From the NCBI GenBank assembly GCA_004552195.1, contig SFPC01000030.1, positions 1 through 20,222 of the forward strand: 20,222 nucleotides of DNA, written 5' to 3'. The DNA comes from Bacteroidales bacterium. GTDB lineage: Bacteria > Bacteroidota > Bacteroidia > Bacteroidales > Bacteroidaceae. Position numbers and translations under genes: made by a program. Positions 6,259 through 13,943 of this stretch are shown in pieces. The notes below the pieces were generated by a model. The model had not been told where the DNA came from, made no database searches, and was given only the letters and a program-made list of their open reading frames with translations. The stretch's first letter is position 1, and every line of letters begins with the position of its first letter.

Positions 6259-8727
6259 CTACTGGAAGTACACTCGCTTCACGCGGTTGCTGACGGAGGT
6301 CAGCACTTCGTAGGGGATGGTGTCGAGCAGGTCGGAGAGCACCGTCACGGGGAGCTCGTCGCCGAAAATCTCCACCGTGTCGCCCTCGGCGCAGTTCGCG
6401 TCCGTCACGTCTATCATGCAGACATCCATACAGATATTTCCCATGTAGGGAGCCTGCTTCCCGTTGACCAGGCAGTAACCCTTGCGGTTTCCAAGGTGGC
6501 GGTTGAGTCCGTCGGCGTAGCCTATGGGCACAGCAGCGATGAGTGAGTCGCGCTCCACCACCGTGCGGCGCGAGTAGCCCACACTGTCGCCCTTCGGCAC
6601 GCGACGTATCTGGAGAATAGTGCTGTGCAGGGAGGTAACATTGTGGAGTCGGCGGTTGTCGATGGGGTCGATGCCGTAGAGGCCCAGGCCCAGGCGCACC
6701 ATGTCGAGGTGGCGTTCGGGGAAACGCTCAATGCCTGCGCTGTTGCAGATGTGGCGAAGAATTTTGTCGGGGAATGCGGCCTGCAACGTGCGCGATGCTT
6801 CGTCGAAGAGCTGGAACTGATGCTCGGAGAACTGGTCGAAGTCCGGCGAATCGGAACCTACGAAATGCGAGAACACCGAGCGTGGCACCACAGCCGTTTG
6901 GTGGCGCAAGCGGTCGATGATGACGGGCACATCGGTGAGCGGGTTGAAGCCCAGACGGTGCATGCCGGTGTCGAGTTTCAGGTGAATGGGATAGCCCTGT
7001 ATGCCTTCTTTTTCGGCGGCGCGGATGAGGGCGTCGAGCAGCTTGAAACTGTACACCTCGGGCTCCAGGTCATACTCAAACAGGGTGTGGAAGGCCGTCA
7101 TCTCGGGGTTCATCACCATGATGCCCGTGGTAATTCCAGCGCGGCGCAGCTCTGCTCCTTCGTCGGCCACGGCCACGGCGAGGTAGTCCACGCCCCGGTC
7201 TTGCAGCGTCTTGGCTATTTCCACCGAGCCGGCACCATAGGCTGAAGCCTTGACCATGCAGGTGATTTTCGTGTCGGGTGAGAGGAAGGAACGGTAGAAG
7301 TTCAGATTTTCTGCCAGGGCTTCCAGGTTCACCTGCAACGTGGTTTCGTGCACGCGCAGCGAGAGGGCGGCGGTGATTTGCTCAAAGCCAAATTGGCGCG
7401 CACCTTTTACCAGCACCATCTCCCCTTGCAGCCGGTCAACCAGCCCGCTTTGCATCAGTTCGTCGGTGGTGGTGAAGAAGTTCTTCTGCATGGTGAAGGC
7501 AGAGTGGGCTTCGGAAATTTCCTTGCCCACGCCAATCAGACGGTCCACGTGGCGGTGTTCCAGCATCTCGTTTACCTTGGCGTAGAGCTCGGCTGTCGGC
7601 AACCCGGTTTGCAGGATGTCCGAGAGAATGACGGTCTTGGGCTTGTTGTCCTGCTCCGGACGGCGGTTGAGGAAGTCAAGGGCAATGTCCAACGAGGCTA
7701 CGTCGGAATTATACGTGTCATTGATAATCGTACACTGCCTTACGCCCTGCAACACTTCGAGGCGCATGGCCACGGGTTCAAGCCGTTGCATGCGGCGGGC
7801 TATTTCTTCCGGCTTCAGGCCGAGGTGGAGGCACACGGCCAAGCAGTGGATGCAGTTTCTCACCGAAGCATCGTCGGCAAAGGGAATGAAAAGTGCGGCA
7901 GTTTGCTTGTCGTAAACGTAAGTCAGGGTAGTGCCCTTTTCTTCCTTTTGTCGGTGGCTGATGTAGAGCGGGCGGGAAGCGTCGTTGACGGACCAGGCAA
8001 GGAGTCGGCCGGAGTAGTTGAGCATGGCCAGACTGTCAGAAATGAGCTGGTCGTCTGCACAATACACCACGACTTCGGCGTCCTTGAAGAGGCTAAGTTT
8101 TTCGTGACACTTCTCCTCCGGCGTGGCGAAGTTCTCCTGGTGAGCCGGCCCGAGGTTGGTCATTACGCCGATGGTGGGCTGTATGATGGCGCGCAGTGCC
8201 TGCATCTCGTCGGGCTGGGAGATGCCGGCCTCGAAGATGCCCACCTGGCTGTGCTCGTCGAGCTGCCAAACGCTGAGGGGTACGCCCACTTGCGAATTGT
8301 AGGAACGGGGCGAACGCGTCACGTGGAGCGAGGGCGAAAGGAGCTGGTAGAGCCATTCCTTCACCACGGTCTTACCGTTGGAACCGGTAACGCCGATGAC
8401 GGGCACGGCGAATTCCTCGCGATGACGCTCGGCCAGGCGTTGCAGGGCTTTGAGCGGACTGACCACGAGCAGGAAGTTGGCTTCGGGATAGGCGGTCTGC
8501 CAGTCGGCAGGCACCGTGCCCACCACGAAGTTGCGCACGCCCCGGCGGTAGAGGTCGGAGATGTAGCGATGGCCGTCGCCCACTTTGGTACGGAGGGCGA
8601 AGAAGAGGGTTGTTTCGGCAAAGGCCAATGAACGGCTGTCGGTCAGCAGCCAATCGATGTAGGCATTCCGGGTGCCAAACCTGCGGGCACCGGTCAGGGC
8701 TGCTATGTTCTCAATAGAATAGTGCAT
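6259..8727 (-). CDS. murF-alr: Bifunctional MurF / alanine racemase
   Basis: The 822-residue protein fuses two cytoplasmic cell-wall enzymes. Residues 1 to about 455 are MurF, which adds D-Ala-D-Ala to UDP-MurNAc-tripeptide using ATP. It has the P-loop GVTGSNGKT (112-120), SYNSQVGVPLS (142-152), the conserved NLGPAHQENF block (191-200) and DTYNSD (337-342). Residues about 462-822 are a PLP-dependent alanine racemase, which makes D-Ala from L-Ala. It has MVKASAYGAG with the PLP lysine K493, HFVGSD, the catalytic tyrosine in SVGYSRR (Y718), and MGNICMD (762-768). The fusion is a known Bacteroidetes arrangement and places D-alanine supply and use on one chain. The stop of the GSCFA gene lies 14 bases upstream, so the two are co-transcribed. 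Start chosen at the ATG giving MHYSIENIA, normal for the family. Confidence 0.96.
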   Translation of the reverse strand: MHYSIENIAALTGARRFGTRNAYIDWLLTDSRSLAFAETTLFFALRTKVGDGHRYISDLYRRGVRNFVVGTVPADWQTAYPEANFLLVVSPLKALQRLAERHREEFAVPVIGVTGSNGKTVVKEWLYQLLSPSLHVTRSPRSYNSQVGVPLSVWQLDEHSQVGIFEAGISQPDEMQALRAIIQPTIGVMTNLGPAHQENFATPEEKCHEKLSLFKDAEVVVYCADDQLISDSLAMLNYSGRLLAWSVNDASRPLYISHRQKEEKGTTLTYVYDKQTAALFIPFADDASVRNCIHCLAVCLHLGLKPEEIARRMQRLEPVAMRLEVLQGVRQCTIINDTYNSDVASLDIALDFLNRRPEQDNKPKTVILSDILQTGLPTAELYAKVNEMLEHRHVDRLIGVGKEISEAHSAFTMQKNFFTTTDELMQSGLVDRLQGEMVLVKGARQFGFEQITAALSLRVHETTLQVNLEALAENLNFYRSFLSPDTKITCMVKASAYGAGSVEIAKTLQDRGVDYLAVAVADEGAELRRAGITTGIMVMNPEMTAFHTLFEYDLEPEVYSFKLLDALIRAAEKEGIQGYPIHLKLDTGMHRLGFNPLTDVPVIIDRLRHQTAVVPRSVFSHFVGSDSPDFDQFSEHQFQLFDEASRTLQAAFPDKILRHICNSAGIERFPERHLDMVRLGLGLYGIDPIDNRRLHNVTSLHSTILQIRRVPKGDSVGYSRRTVVERDSLIAAVPIGYADGLNRHLGNRKGYCLVNGKQAPYMGNICMDVCMIDVTDANCAEGDTVEIFGDELPVTVLSDLLDTIPYEVLTSVSNRVKRVYFQ

Positions 8728-8741
8728 GGCAAAATTCCGGA

Positions 8742-9728
8742 TTATGAGGTTGTTGAATGAATTTCAGAATGAAGTCCCCATTTCTGCTCAAATGCAATGC
8801 GCCTTTCCTGACATCGGAGTTGGAAAAGGCGGTATGTTTCGCTTTCGGGGTGGAGGGGACGGTGGCTCTCGTCGCGCAGGAGCTGCGCCTGCTCATGGGC
8901 AAACTCCGAAAGGGCGGGGGTGAAATAGTGGGTGCGGAAGCGTTCCCACACATAGTCGACGGCTTGTTCCGAGGGGTGGAGCATGTCGGGCGCATAGAAA
9001 CGGTAATCGCGCAACTCGTCGGTGATGATTTCGTAGGCGGGGAAGTATTCCACGAAAGGGAAGGTTTCGCACAAAGCGTCGATGAGTAGTAGCAAACGGG
9101 CCTTGGAAAGTGCATTTTGATGCAGCCCGTGCTTGACGTAACGGTAGGGGCTGAGGGTGAATACTACGTGTAGCTGTGGACAAATGACATGAAGTTGGCG
9201 AAGTGTGTGTTGCCAACGCTCCAGCATCGCTTGCCCGGAAACCACTTGCTCGCTGAAAAGCCGCGAGGGCATTTTGTGGCAGTTGGCCACAGGGAGTTCG
9301 TTGCCGTCGGGTGTTTGTAGGAAAAATACATGGTCGGTGCTGAACGTGATAAACAGGACTTGGGAGCGCAGCAGGTGGCTGTGGGCCTGTTGGTGCGCCT
9401 CTTTGATGATGGGGCGCAGCAGTTCGGGCGTGGCGGCCTCAAAACGGGTGGAGAAAAGCCAGTGGCGAAACTGGCGGTCGCCGGCTTGGAACATTCCTTC
9501 GTCGAGCAGCGTGGGGGAGGGCTGCATCCATGCGTCGAGCGACAGGCTCAGGCTGATGGGATTGTAGAGCACGCCGGAGGGATTGACGCATACCGCTTGC
9601 GGCGGCAGGCTTTGCCGCAGACGTTCGCCCATGTGGTCGGCAAAACAGGAGCCTGCGCACATGACAACCGACCGAGGGGTGAGCCGGATGGCGGTGGAGG
9701 GAAGTGCTACGGGGGTAATCAGTTGCAT
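8742..9728 (-). CDS. GSCFA-domain protein (SGNH-hydrolase-like)
   Basis: The 328-residue protein carries the motif that names its family, GSCFA, at residues 26-30 (CAGSCFADHMG), with Ser27 as the likely nucleophile. A DMLH motif at 248-251 matches the Asp/His end of SGNH esterases. No signal peptide or membrane helix is seen, so it is probably cytoplasmic. The substrate is not known for this family. The family is repeatedly found beside the MurF-Alr fusion in Bacteroidetes, and here it is 14 bases upstream of it. An ester-hydrolysis or deacylation job tied to cell-wall or capsule precursors is inference. Its own promoter was not convincingly seen; the T-rich stretch beyond the pepC terminator contains a weak TATCTTTT. 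Confidence 0.88.
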   Translation of the reverse strand: MQLITPVALPSTAIRLTPRSVVMCAGSCFADHMGERLRQSLPPQAVCVNPSGVLYNPISLSLSLDAWMQPSPTLLDEGMFQAGDRQFRHWLFSTRFEAATPELLRPIIKEAHQQAHSHLLRSQVLFITFSTDHVFFLQTPDGNELPVANCHKMPSRLFSEQVVSGQAMLERWQHTLRQLHVICPQLHVVFTLSPYRYVKHGLHQNALSKARLLLLIDALCETFPFVEYFPAYEIITDELRDYRFYAPDMLHPSEQAVDYVWERFRTHYFTPALSEFAHEQAQLLRDESHRPLHPESETYRLFQLRCQERRIAFEQKWGLHSEIHSTTS

Positions 9729-9794
9729 GGACCGGAAGTGTTGGTTCGGAAGCCGGGAACCCGGTGGTTTAAAGGAGAAAAAAGTGAAAAAGAT

Positions 9795-9844
9795 AAATAA
9801 AAAGCAGCCTTGGAAGAGCGGGTTTTAATCGCTTTCCCAAGGCT
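9795..9844 (-). terminator. Terminator after the C1 peptidase gene
   Basis: On the minus strand AGCCTTGGGAAAGCG (9844-9830) pairs with CGCTCTTCCAAGGCT (9820-9806), 15 positions with one mismatch and one G-T pair, followed by GCTTTTTATTTATC. It separates the peptidase pair from the GSCFA–murF-alr unit. Confidence 0.85.
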
Positions 9845-9939
9845 ACGTCCATGATTTGCGGTGTCAGGCGAAACAGGTGGCGACCTCTTTCCCTCTGTGA
9901 CACCCCTAAAATTTGGTTTCGTAGAAACGGTTCGGTAGG

Positions 9940-11142
9940 TTAAAGCCCCAGCTTCTTGGCAATGTCGGCAGGGATAGCACTCTTGTGGATGAGGATGTTC
10001 ATGGTCTTGTATGCCACGTAAGCCTTCGAGGCATAGAACATACCATGATACTTACCGTAGTCGCCCCAAGAGTTCTTCACCATGAAGTATTCCGTTCCCT
10101 TGTTGTCTTTGGCCAGACCGTAAACCACCATGCCGTGGTCGTCGGTGGTTTCCCAGTTGTCGTAGCCCTGCTGGCGGAGTTCCTGAGTAATAGTCAGCTC
10201 TTCGTCGGAAGCAACTTTAGCACCCGTGTCGATGGTTCCGCCCCAGCGTGCGGCGTCACTGCCGGTCAGGTCGCGCACTTTCAGGTTCTTGGGCACGTAA
10301 GCGTAGTCCTTGCCGTTGCGACGGCCGAAATATTCTTCCGTTACGTCGGCACCCCAGGCGAAAGAGTAGCCGTTTTTCACGGCACTGTCCATCACGCGCA
10401 TGAACTCGTCGAGCGGCAGGTTATAGCTCTCGGCCCAACGCCAGTTGTCCTGGATTTCCAGGATGAACTTGGAGTAGAAAGGATGGTGCGTGTAGGATGT
10501 GAGCGAAACATAGTCGTCCGGGTTGAGACCCAAGTAGTCCTTGGCGTAAGCCTGCGGCGTATAGGTCTTACCATTGGCGGCTTTCACTTCCTTAGGCAGT
10601 TCGCCGAAGTAATTCTTGTAGATGTTGAACAAATCGTTCTTCCAGGTGAGCGAAATCTTGTGTTGCTTGCCTTTGGCCAACGCCGAAACGTAGGCAGAAG
10701 TTACGGCATCAAGCTGGTTGAAGTTGAAGAGCGAATCGCCGTAGAGCGTTCCGGGAGCCGGCATGGCGTCCTGGGGAACAATACCGTAATGCTTCAAGCA
10801 ATAAACGGCGTCGTAGAACGAACCACCTTGGGAGAAGCTCACATCACCGTGCGTACGCACAGCTTTGTCTGCACGATCCATGTAAGTGTTGTATACAAGG
10901 AACGACTCGCAAAGGTCGTGTGTGCCTTTGCCCATGCGGAGCAGTTCAGCCTCGAAGAAGCCCAGAGAAGAGTAGGCCCAGCATGTGCCGCTCTGGTTCT
11001 GGTCCTTGATGGAGGTGATGGGGTTCTCTTTCACCACGGTAAAGATTACCGTGTCCTTGGGGGCAGTTGTTTTTTTCTTTGCTGCCATTGTTCCCGGCAC
11101 CAGCGTACATGCTGCGAGTGCCATGAGGAGCATTTTCTTCAT
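9940..11142 (-). CDS. pepC: Exported C1B-family cysteine aminopeptidase (PepC / bleomycin hydrolase-like)
   Basis: The 400-residue protein belongs to the papain superfamily, subfamily C1B. The oxyanion glutamine and nucleophile are in QNQSGTCWAYSS (Q50, C54), the histidine in DDHGMVVYG (H336), and the asparagine in VKNSWGDYG (N357), so the catalytic set is complete. Known C1B enzymes trim N-terminal residues in the cytosol. This one starts with a clear signal peptide (MKKMLLMALAACTLVPGTMA, cleavage near residue 20), so it acts in the periplasm or beyond. That makes it part of peptide breakdown outside the cytoplasm, fitting an amino-acid-using Bacteroidales. It follows the aminopeptidase P gene by 39 bases with no promoter box between, so the two are probably one operon. 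The symbol refers to the family and not to a proven orthologue. Confidence 0.88.
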   Translation of the reverse strand: MKKMLLMALAACTLVPGTMAAKKKTTAPKDTVIFTVVKENPITSIKDQNQSGTCWAYSSLGFFEAELLRMGKGTHDLCESFLVYNTYMDRADKAVRTHGDVSFSQGGSFYDAVYCLKHYGIVPQDAMPAPGTLYGDSLFNFNQLDAVTSAYVSALAKGKQHKISLTWKNDLFNIYKNYFGELPKEVKAANGKTYTPQAYAKDYLGLNPDDYVSLTSYTHHPFYSKFILEIQDNWRWAESYNLPLDEFMRVMDSAVKNGYSFAWGADVTEEYFGRRNGKDYAYVPKNLKVRDLTGSDAARWGGTIDTGAKVASDEELTITQELRQQGYDNWETTDDHGMVVYGLAKDNKGTEYFMVKNSWGDYGKYHGMFYASKAYVAYKTMNILIHKSAIPADIAKKLGL

Positions 11143-11181
11143 GTCTTTGTGATTAGGTTTGTTATTGGTTATTAGTTGGTT

Positions 11182-12603
11182 TTAGTAGATGATCGGATTG
11201 TCGTCGGCGTGCTCCCGGAGGAACTGTTCCACCTCCTCTACGTGGTAGGGGATGCGTTCTTGGCCGAGGAAGCGGCAGCCGTCGGGCGTGATAAGCACAT
11301 CGTCCTCGATGCGCACGCCTCCGAAATCGCGGTACTCGTCAATTTTGTCAAAGTTGAGGAATTGTGCGTTCGTTCCCTCCTTTCGCCACAGGTCGATGAG
11401 GTCCGGAATGAAATAGATGCCCGGTTCGTCCGTCACCACGTGCCCTGTTTCGAGCCGTCGGCCAAATCGGAGCGAAGCCGTGCCGAATTGTGACGACGGC
11501 CGCGTTTCTTCGTCGTAGCCCACGTAGATTTGGCCGAGCCCTTCCATGTCGTGGACGTCCATACCCATCATGTGGCCGAGTCCGTGGGGCAAGAAGAGGG
11601 CGTGAGCCCCGGCATGTACGGCTTCTTCGGTGTCGCCGCGCATCAGACCCAACTCTTTCAGGCGATCGGTCATGAGTGCGCACACCGCCATGTGTACATC
11701 CCACCAGCGAACTCCCGGACGGGCATGAGTGAGAGCCAGGTCGTGGCATTCCACTACTATATTATATATGTCTTTTTGGCGATTGGTGAAATGTCCGTCT
11801 ATAGGTGTGGTGCGCGTGTGGTCGGAGCAATAATGCTCATTCGTTTCTGCGCCGGCGTCAACGAGCAACAGGCGGCCCGCCTCCAAGGGTCGGGGCGAGG
11901 GATAGCCGTGCAGAATTTCGCCGTGCATCGACACGATGCTCGGGAACGACACCTGTGCGCCGTAGCTGGAGGCTATGCCGTCGAGCACGCCACCTATATA
12001 TTGCTCCGTAACGCCCGGACGCGCCAGCCGCATGGCTGTGGTGTGCATGCGGTAGCCTATGGCCGAAGCCCGTTCCAGTTCGGCAATTTCCTCCTCCGTC
12101 TTGATGGAGCGAAGCTTCACTACGGCCTTGATGAGCGTGAGTGAGGCTGCTTCGCGCTGCTTGGAGGGATGAATGCCGAGCAGGTCCATGATTTGTATTT
12201 GGATGTCGTGACGGTAAGGCGGCAGGAAATGCACCGGTCGGTCGGCTTTTACTGCTTGGTCGACGATTTCTGCCAGGGCCGCCATGGGGCGCGCCTCGGG
12301 CACGCCGCATTCTGCTGCCATGTCGCGCACGGAGTGTACCGAGCCGTACCACACGATATCGTCAATGTCGATTTCGTTGCCGATGAGTACTTCTTTTCCG
12401 GTGTCAGCGTCGATTACGCCCACCAGACCGTCGCGTTTTTGTCCGAAAAAATAGAGGAAGGAACTGTCCTGCCTGAACTTGTAAGTGTTGGCCGGATAGT
12501 TATTGGGACAATCGTTGTTGCCGAACAGCAAAATCAGTCCTTTGCCCACAAGCTCGCGCAGCTTGCGACGGCGTTCCACGTATGTTTGCTGTGAGAATAA
12601 CAT
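11182..12603 (-). CDS. pepP: Aminopeptidase P family metallopeptidase (Xaa-Pro, M24B)
   Basis: The 473-residue protein removes N-terminal residues before proline. The N-terminal domain (about 1-165) has the AMP_N pattern (ANTYKFRQDSSFLYFFG). The C-terminal pita-bread domain shows all five metal ligands: D249 (LLVDAGAE), D261 (SDHTRT), H344 (GLGHMMG), E393 (TDEPGIYF) and E433 (VRIEDD). No signal peptide is present, so it is cytoplasmic. Length is typical of this long aminopeptidase P branch. It is the first gene of a pair with the exported C1 peptidase; together they would complete digestion of imported peptides, though the direct link is inference. A candidate promoter and a leader hairpin lie upstream. 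Confidence 0.93.
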   Translation of the reverse strand: MLFSQQTYVERRRKLRELVGKGLILLFGNNDCPNNYPANTYKFRQDSSFLYFFGQKRDGLVGVIDADTGKEVLIGNEIDIDDIVWYGSVHSVRDMAAECGVPEARPMAALAEIVDQAVKADRPVHFLPPYRHDIQIQIMDLLGIHPSKQREAASLTLIKAVVKLRSIKTEEEIAELERASAIGYRMHTTAMRLARPGVTEQYIGGVLDGIASSYGAQVSFPSIVSMHGEILHGYPSPRPLEAGRLLLVDAGAETNEHYCSDHTRTTPIDGHFTNRQKDIYNIVVECHDLALTHARPGVRWWDVHMAVCALMTDRLKELGLMRGDTEEAVHAGAHALFLPHGLGHMMGMDVHDMEGLGQIYVGYDEETRPSSQFGTASLRFGRRLETGHVVTDEPGIYFIPDLIDLWRKEGTNAQFLNFDKIDEYRDFGGVRIEDDVLITPDGCRFLGQERIPYHVEEVEQFLREHADDNPIIY

Positions 12604-12931
12604 AATTAAGATTTTTGGGGGAACAAGAGGCGATGAAGGTGGCTAAAATGCCTAAATCCACTTGTTCCGGGTCAACTTTTGCAGCAAAAGTACATATTAA
12701 ATTCGGTAAACTTCTAATTTTGCCCTGTATTTTAGTTTTGGCAAAGAGTTTTGTGGGTTCCAGCCCGCAGGTTTGTGTTTTTTGTGGAAGAGTTTGTGGC
12801 TTCCGGTCGGTTTGCGGCGCGTGGTTTTAGAGCGTTGGTTTTCCGGTGGCCGGTTCCTCGCAACCTGAGTGGGCAACTGCATTTTTCCGACAACACATCA
12901 GTAATCATACAAACTGAACAGATTTTCATTT
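12604..12931. other. Divergent intergenic region between pepP and the patatin gene
   Basis: This 328-base gap separates the leftward and rightward gene blocks. From the left it holds the pepP leader with inverted arms GGAACAAG (12620-12627) and CTTGTTCC (12661-12668), then a -7 box inside a palindrome at 12675-12692. Further on, a rightward TAGTTTTG lies at 12733-12740, flanked by TTTTGCC / GGCAAA inverted words. The remaining 190 bases before the patatin start are G/T-rich with no convincing gene or box. Confidence 0.5.
12685..12692 (-). promoter_or_regulatory. Candidate -7 box for pepP
   Basis: Minus-strand TACTTTTG matches TAnnTTTG and would start transcription near 12678, giving a leader of about 75 bases. 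It sits in the perfect palindrome ACTTTTGC-A-GCAAAAGT (12675-12691), which also gives a near match (AACTTTTG) on the plus strand. A -33 TTTG is not evident. Confidence 0.5.
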
Positions 12932-13822
12932 ATGACGACTAACAGATTGCAAAGCAACCTTGTTTCTGCTTTTCGGCGGCATGAAGCAGGGTTGGTGCTG
13001 GAAGGTGGAGGCATGCGCGGCGTGTTTACTTCCGGTGTGCTCGACTGTTTTTTAGACAATCACGTCACTTTCCCCTATTGCGCCAGTGTGTCAGCCGGAG
13101 CCTGCAACGGGCTTTCTTACATGAGCCGTCAGCGAGGCCGGGCCAAGAAGTCGAACATTGACTTGTTGGAAAAATATCGTTACATCGGCATGAAGTATCT
13201 TTGGACGCAGCATAGCATTCTTGACCGCGACTTTCTTTACGACAAACTTCCCCGCGAATTGCTTCCCTTTGACTATGCTGCGTGTTTTGCCAACCCTATG
13301 ACTTTCGAGATGGTCGTGACCAACTGCCTCACGGGCAAAGCCGAGTATCTCACGGAGCGCAGCAATGAACAGCGGCTCATACAGATTGCCAAAGCCTCCT
13401 CATCCTTACCCTATGTCTGCCCTGTGGTGTGGGTAGACCACAAGCCGATGCTCGACGGCGGCATTGTCGACTCCATCCCCCTGGAGCGCTCCATCGAAAT
13501 GGGGCATCCTTACAACGTGGTGGTGCTCACCCGCAACAGGGGCTACCGCGACACGGGACGGGACATCAAGAATCCGCCTTACATCTACCGCCGTTTTCCC
13601 CGCCTCCGCTTAGTGCTCAGCAAACGTCATGCCTGCTACAACCGCCAGCTCGAACTGGTGGAACGCATGGAAGACGAAGGCCGCATACTCGCCATCCGCC
13701 CCAAGCGACCTTTGGAAGTGGGGCGTTTGGAGAGTAATATCGACAAGCTGACCGCCCTTTACGAAGAAGGCTACGCCTGTGCCGCCGAAGCACTGGAGCT
13801 GTTGGAGCAGTTCAAGCCGTGA
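12932..13822 (+). CDS. Patatin-like phospholipase
   Basis: The 296-residue protein belongs to the bacterial patatin family close to E. coli YjjU. It has the oxyanion loop LEGGGMRGVF (23-32), the nucleophile elbow SVSAGACNG with Ser54, and the dyad aspartate in MLDGGIVDS (D175, DGG). These form the Ser-Asp dyad of lipid acyl hydrolases. No signal peptide or transmembrane helix is seen, so it is likely cytoplasmic or membrane-peripheral, acting on phospholipid or other acyl esters. The first glycine of the usual GxSxG elbow is serine (Ser52) here. The start at 12932 follows an A/T-rich stretch and gives a normal N-terminus. A terminator follows at 13828. It is not tied by function to mfd downstream. 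Confidence 0.9.
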   Translation: MTTNRLQSNLVSAFRRHEAGLVLEGGGMRGVFTSGVLDCFLDNHVTFPYCASVSAGACNGLSYMSRQRGRAKKSNIDLLEKYRYIGMKYLWTQHSILDRDFLYDKLPRELLPFDYAACFANPMTFEMVVTNCLTGKAEYLTERSNEQRLIQIAKASSSLPYVCPVVWVDHKPMLDGGIVDSIPLERSIEMGHPYNVVVLTRNRGYRDTGRDIKNPPYIYRRFPRLRLVLSKRHACYNRQLELVERMEDEGRILAIRPKRPLEVGRLESNIDKLTALYEEGYACAAEALELLEQFKP

Positions 13823-13827
13823 ATTGT

Positions 13828-13890
13828 GCGCCACCAACAGGCTTTCTCATCGGCTTCTTATTCCTAAAAACTATTGGTGCCGCTTTTTTT
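13828..13890 (+). terminator. Terminator after the patatin gene
   Basis: GCGCCACCAACAG (13828-13840) pairs with CTATTGGTGCCGC (13871-13883) at 11 of 13 positions, with a 30-base loop, followed at once by seven T (13884-13890). The loop is longer than usual, but stem plus T-run make it convincing. Confidence 0.7.
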
Positions 13891-13943
13891 GAAACAAAAT
13901 CCCCATCCCCACTTCTCACCTCTGCTACATTCTTCTCCATTCC

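Noticed and set aside
7348..8631. 427-residue plus-strand open frame opposite murF-alr
   Set aside because: Antisense shadow; the minus-strand MurF motifs are unambiguous.
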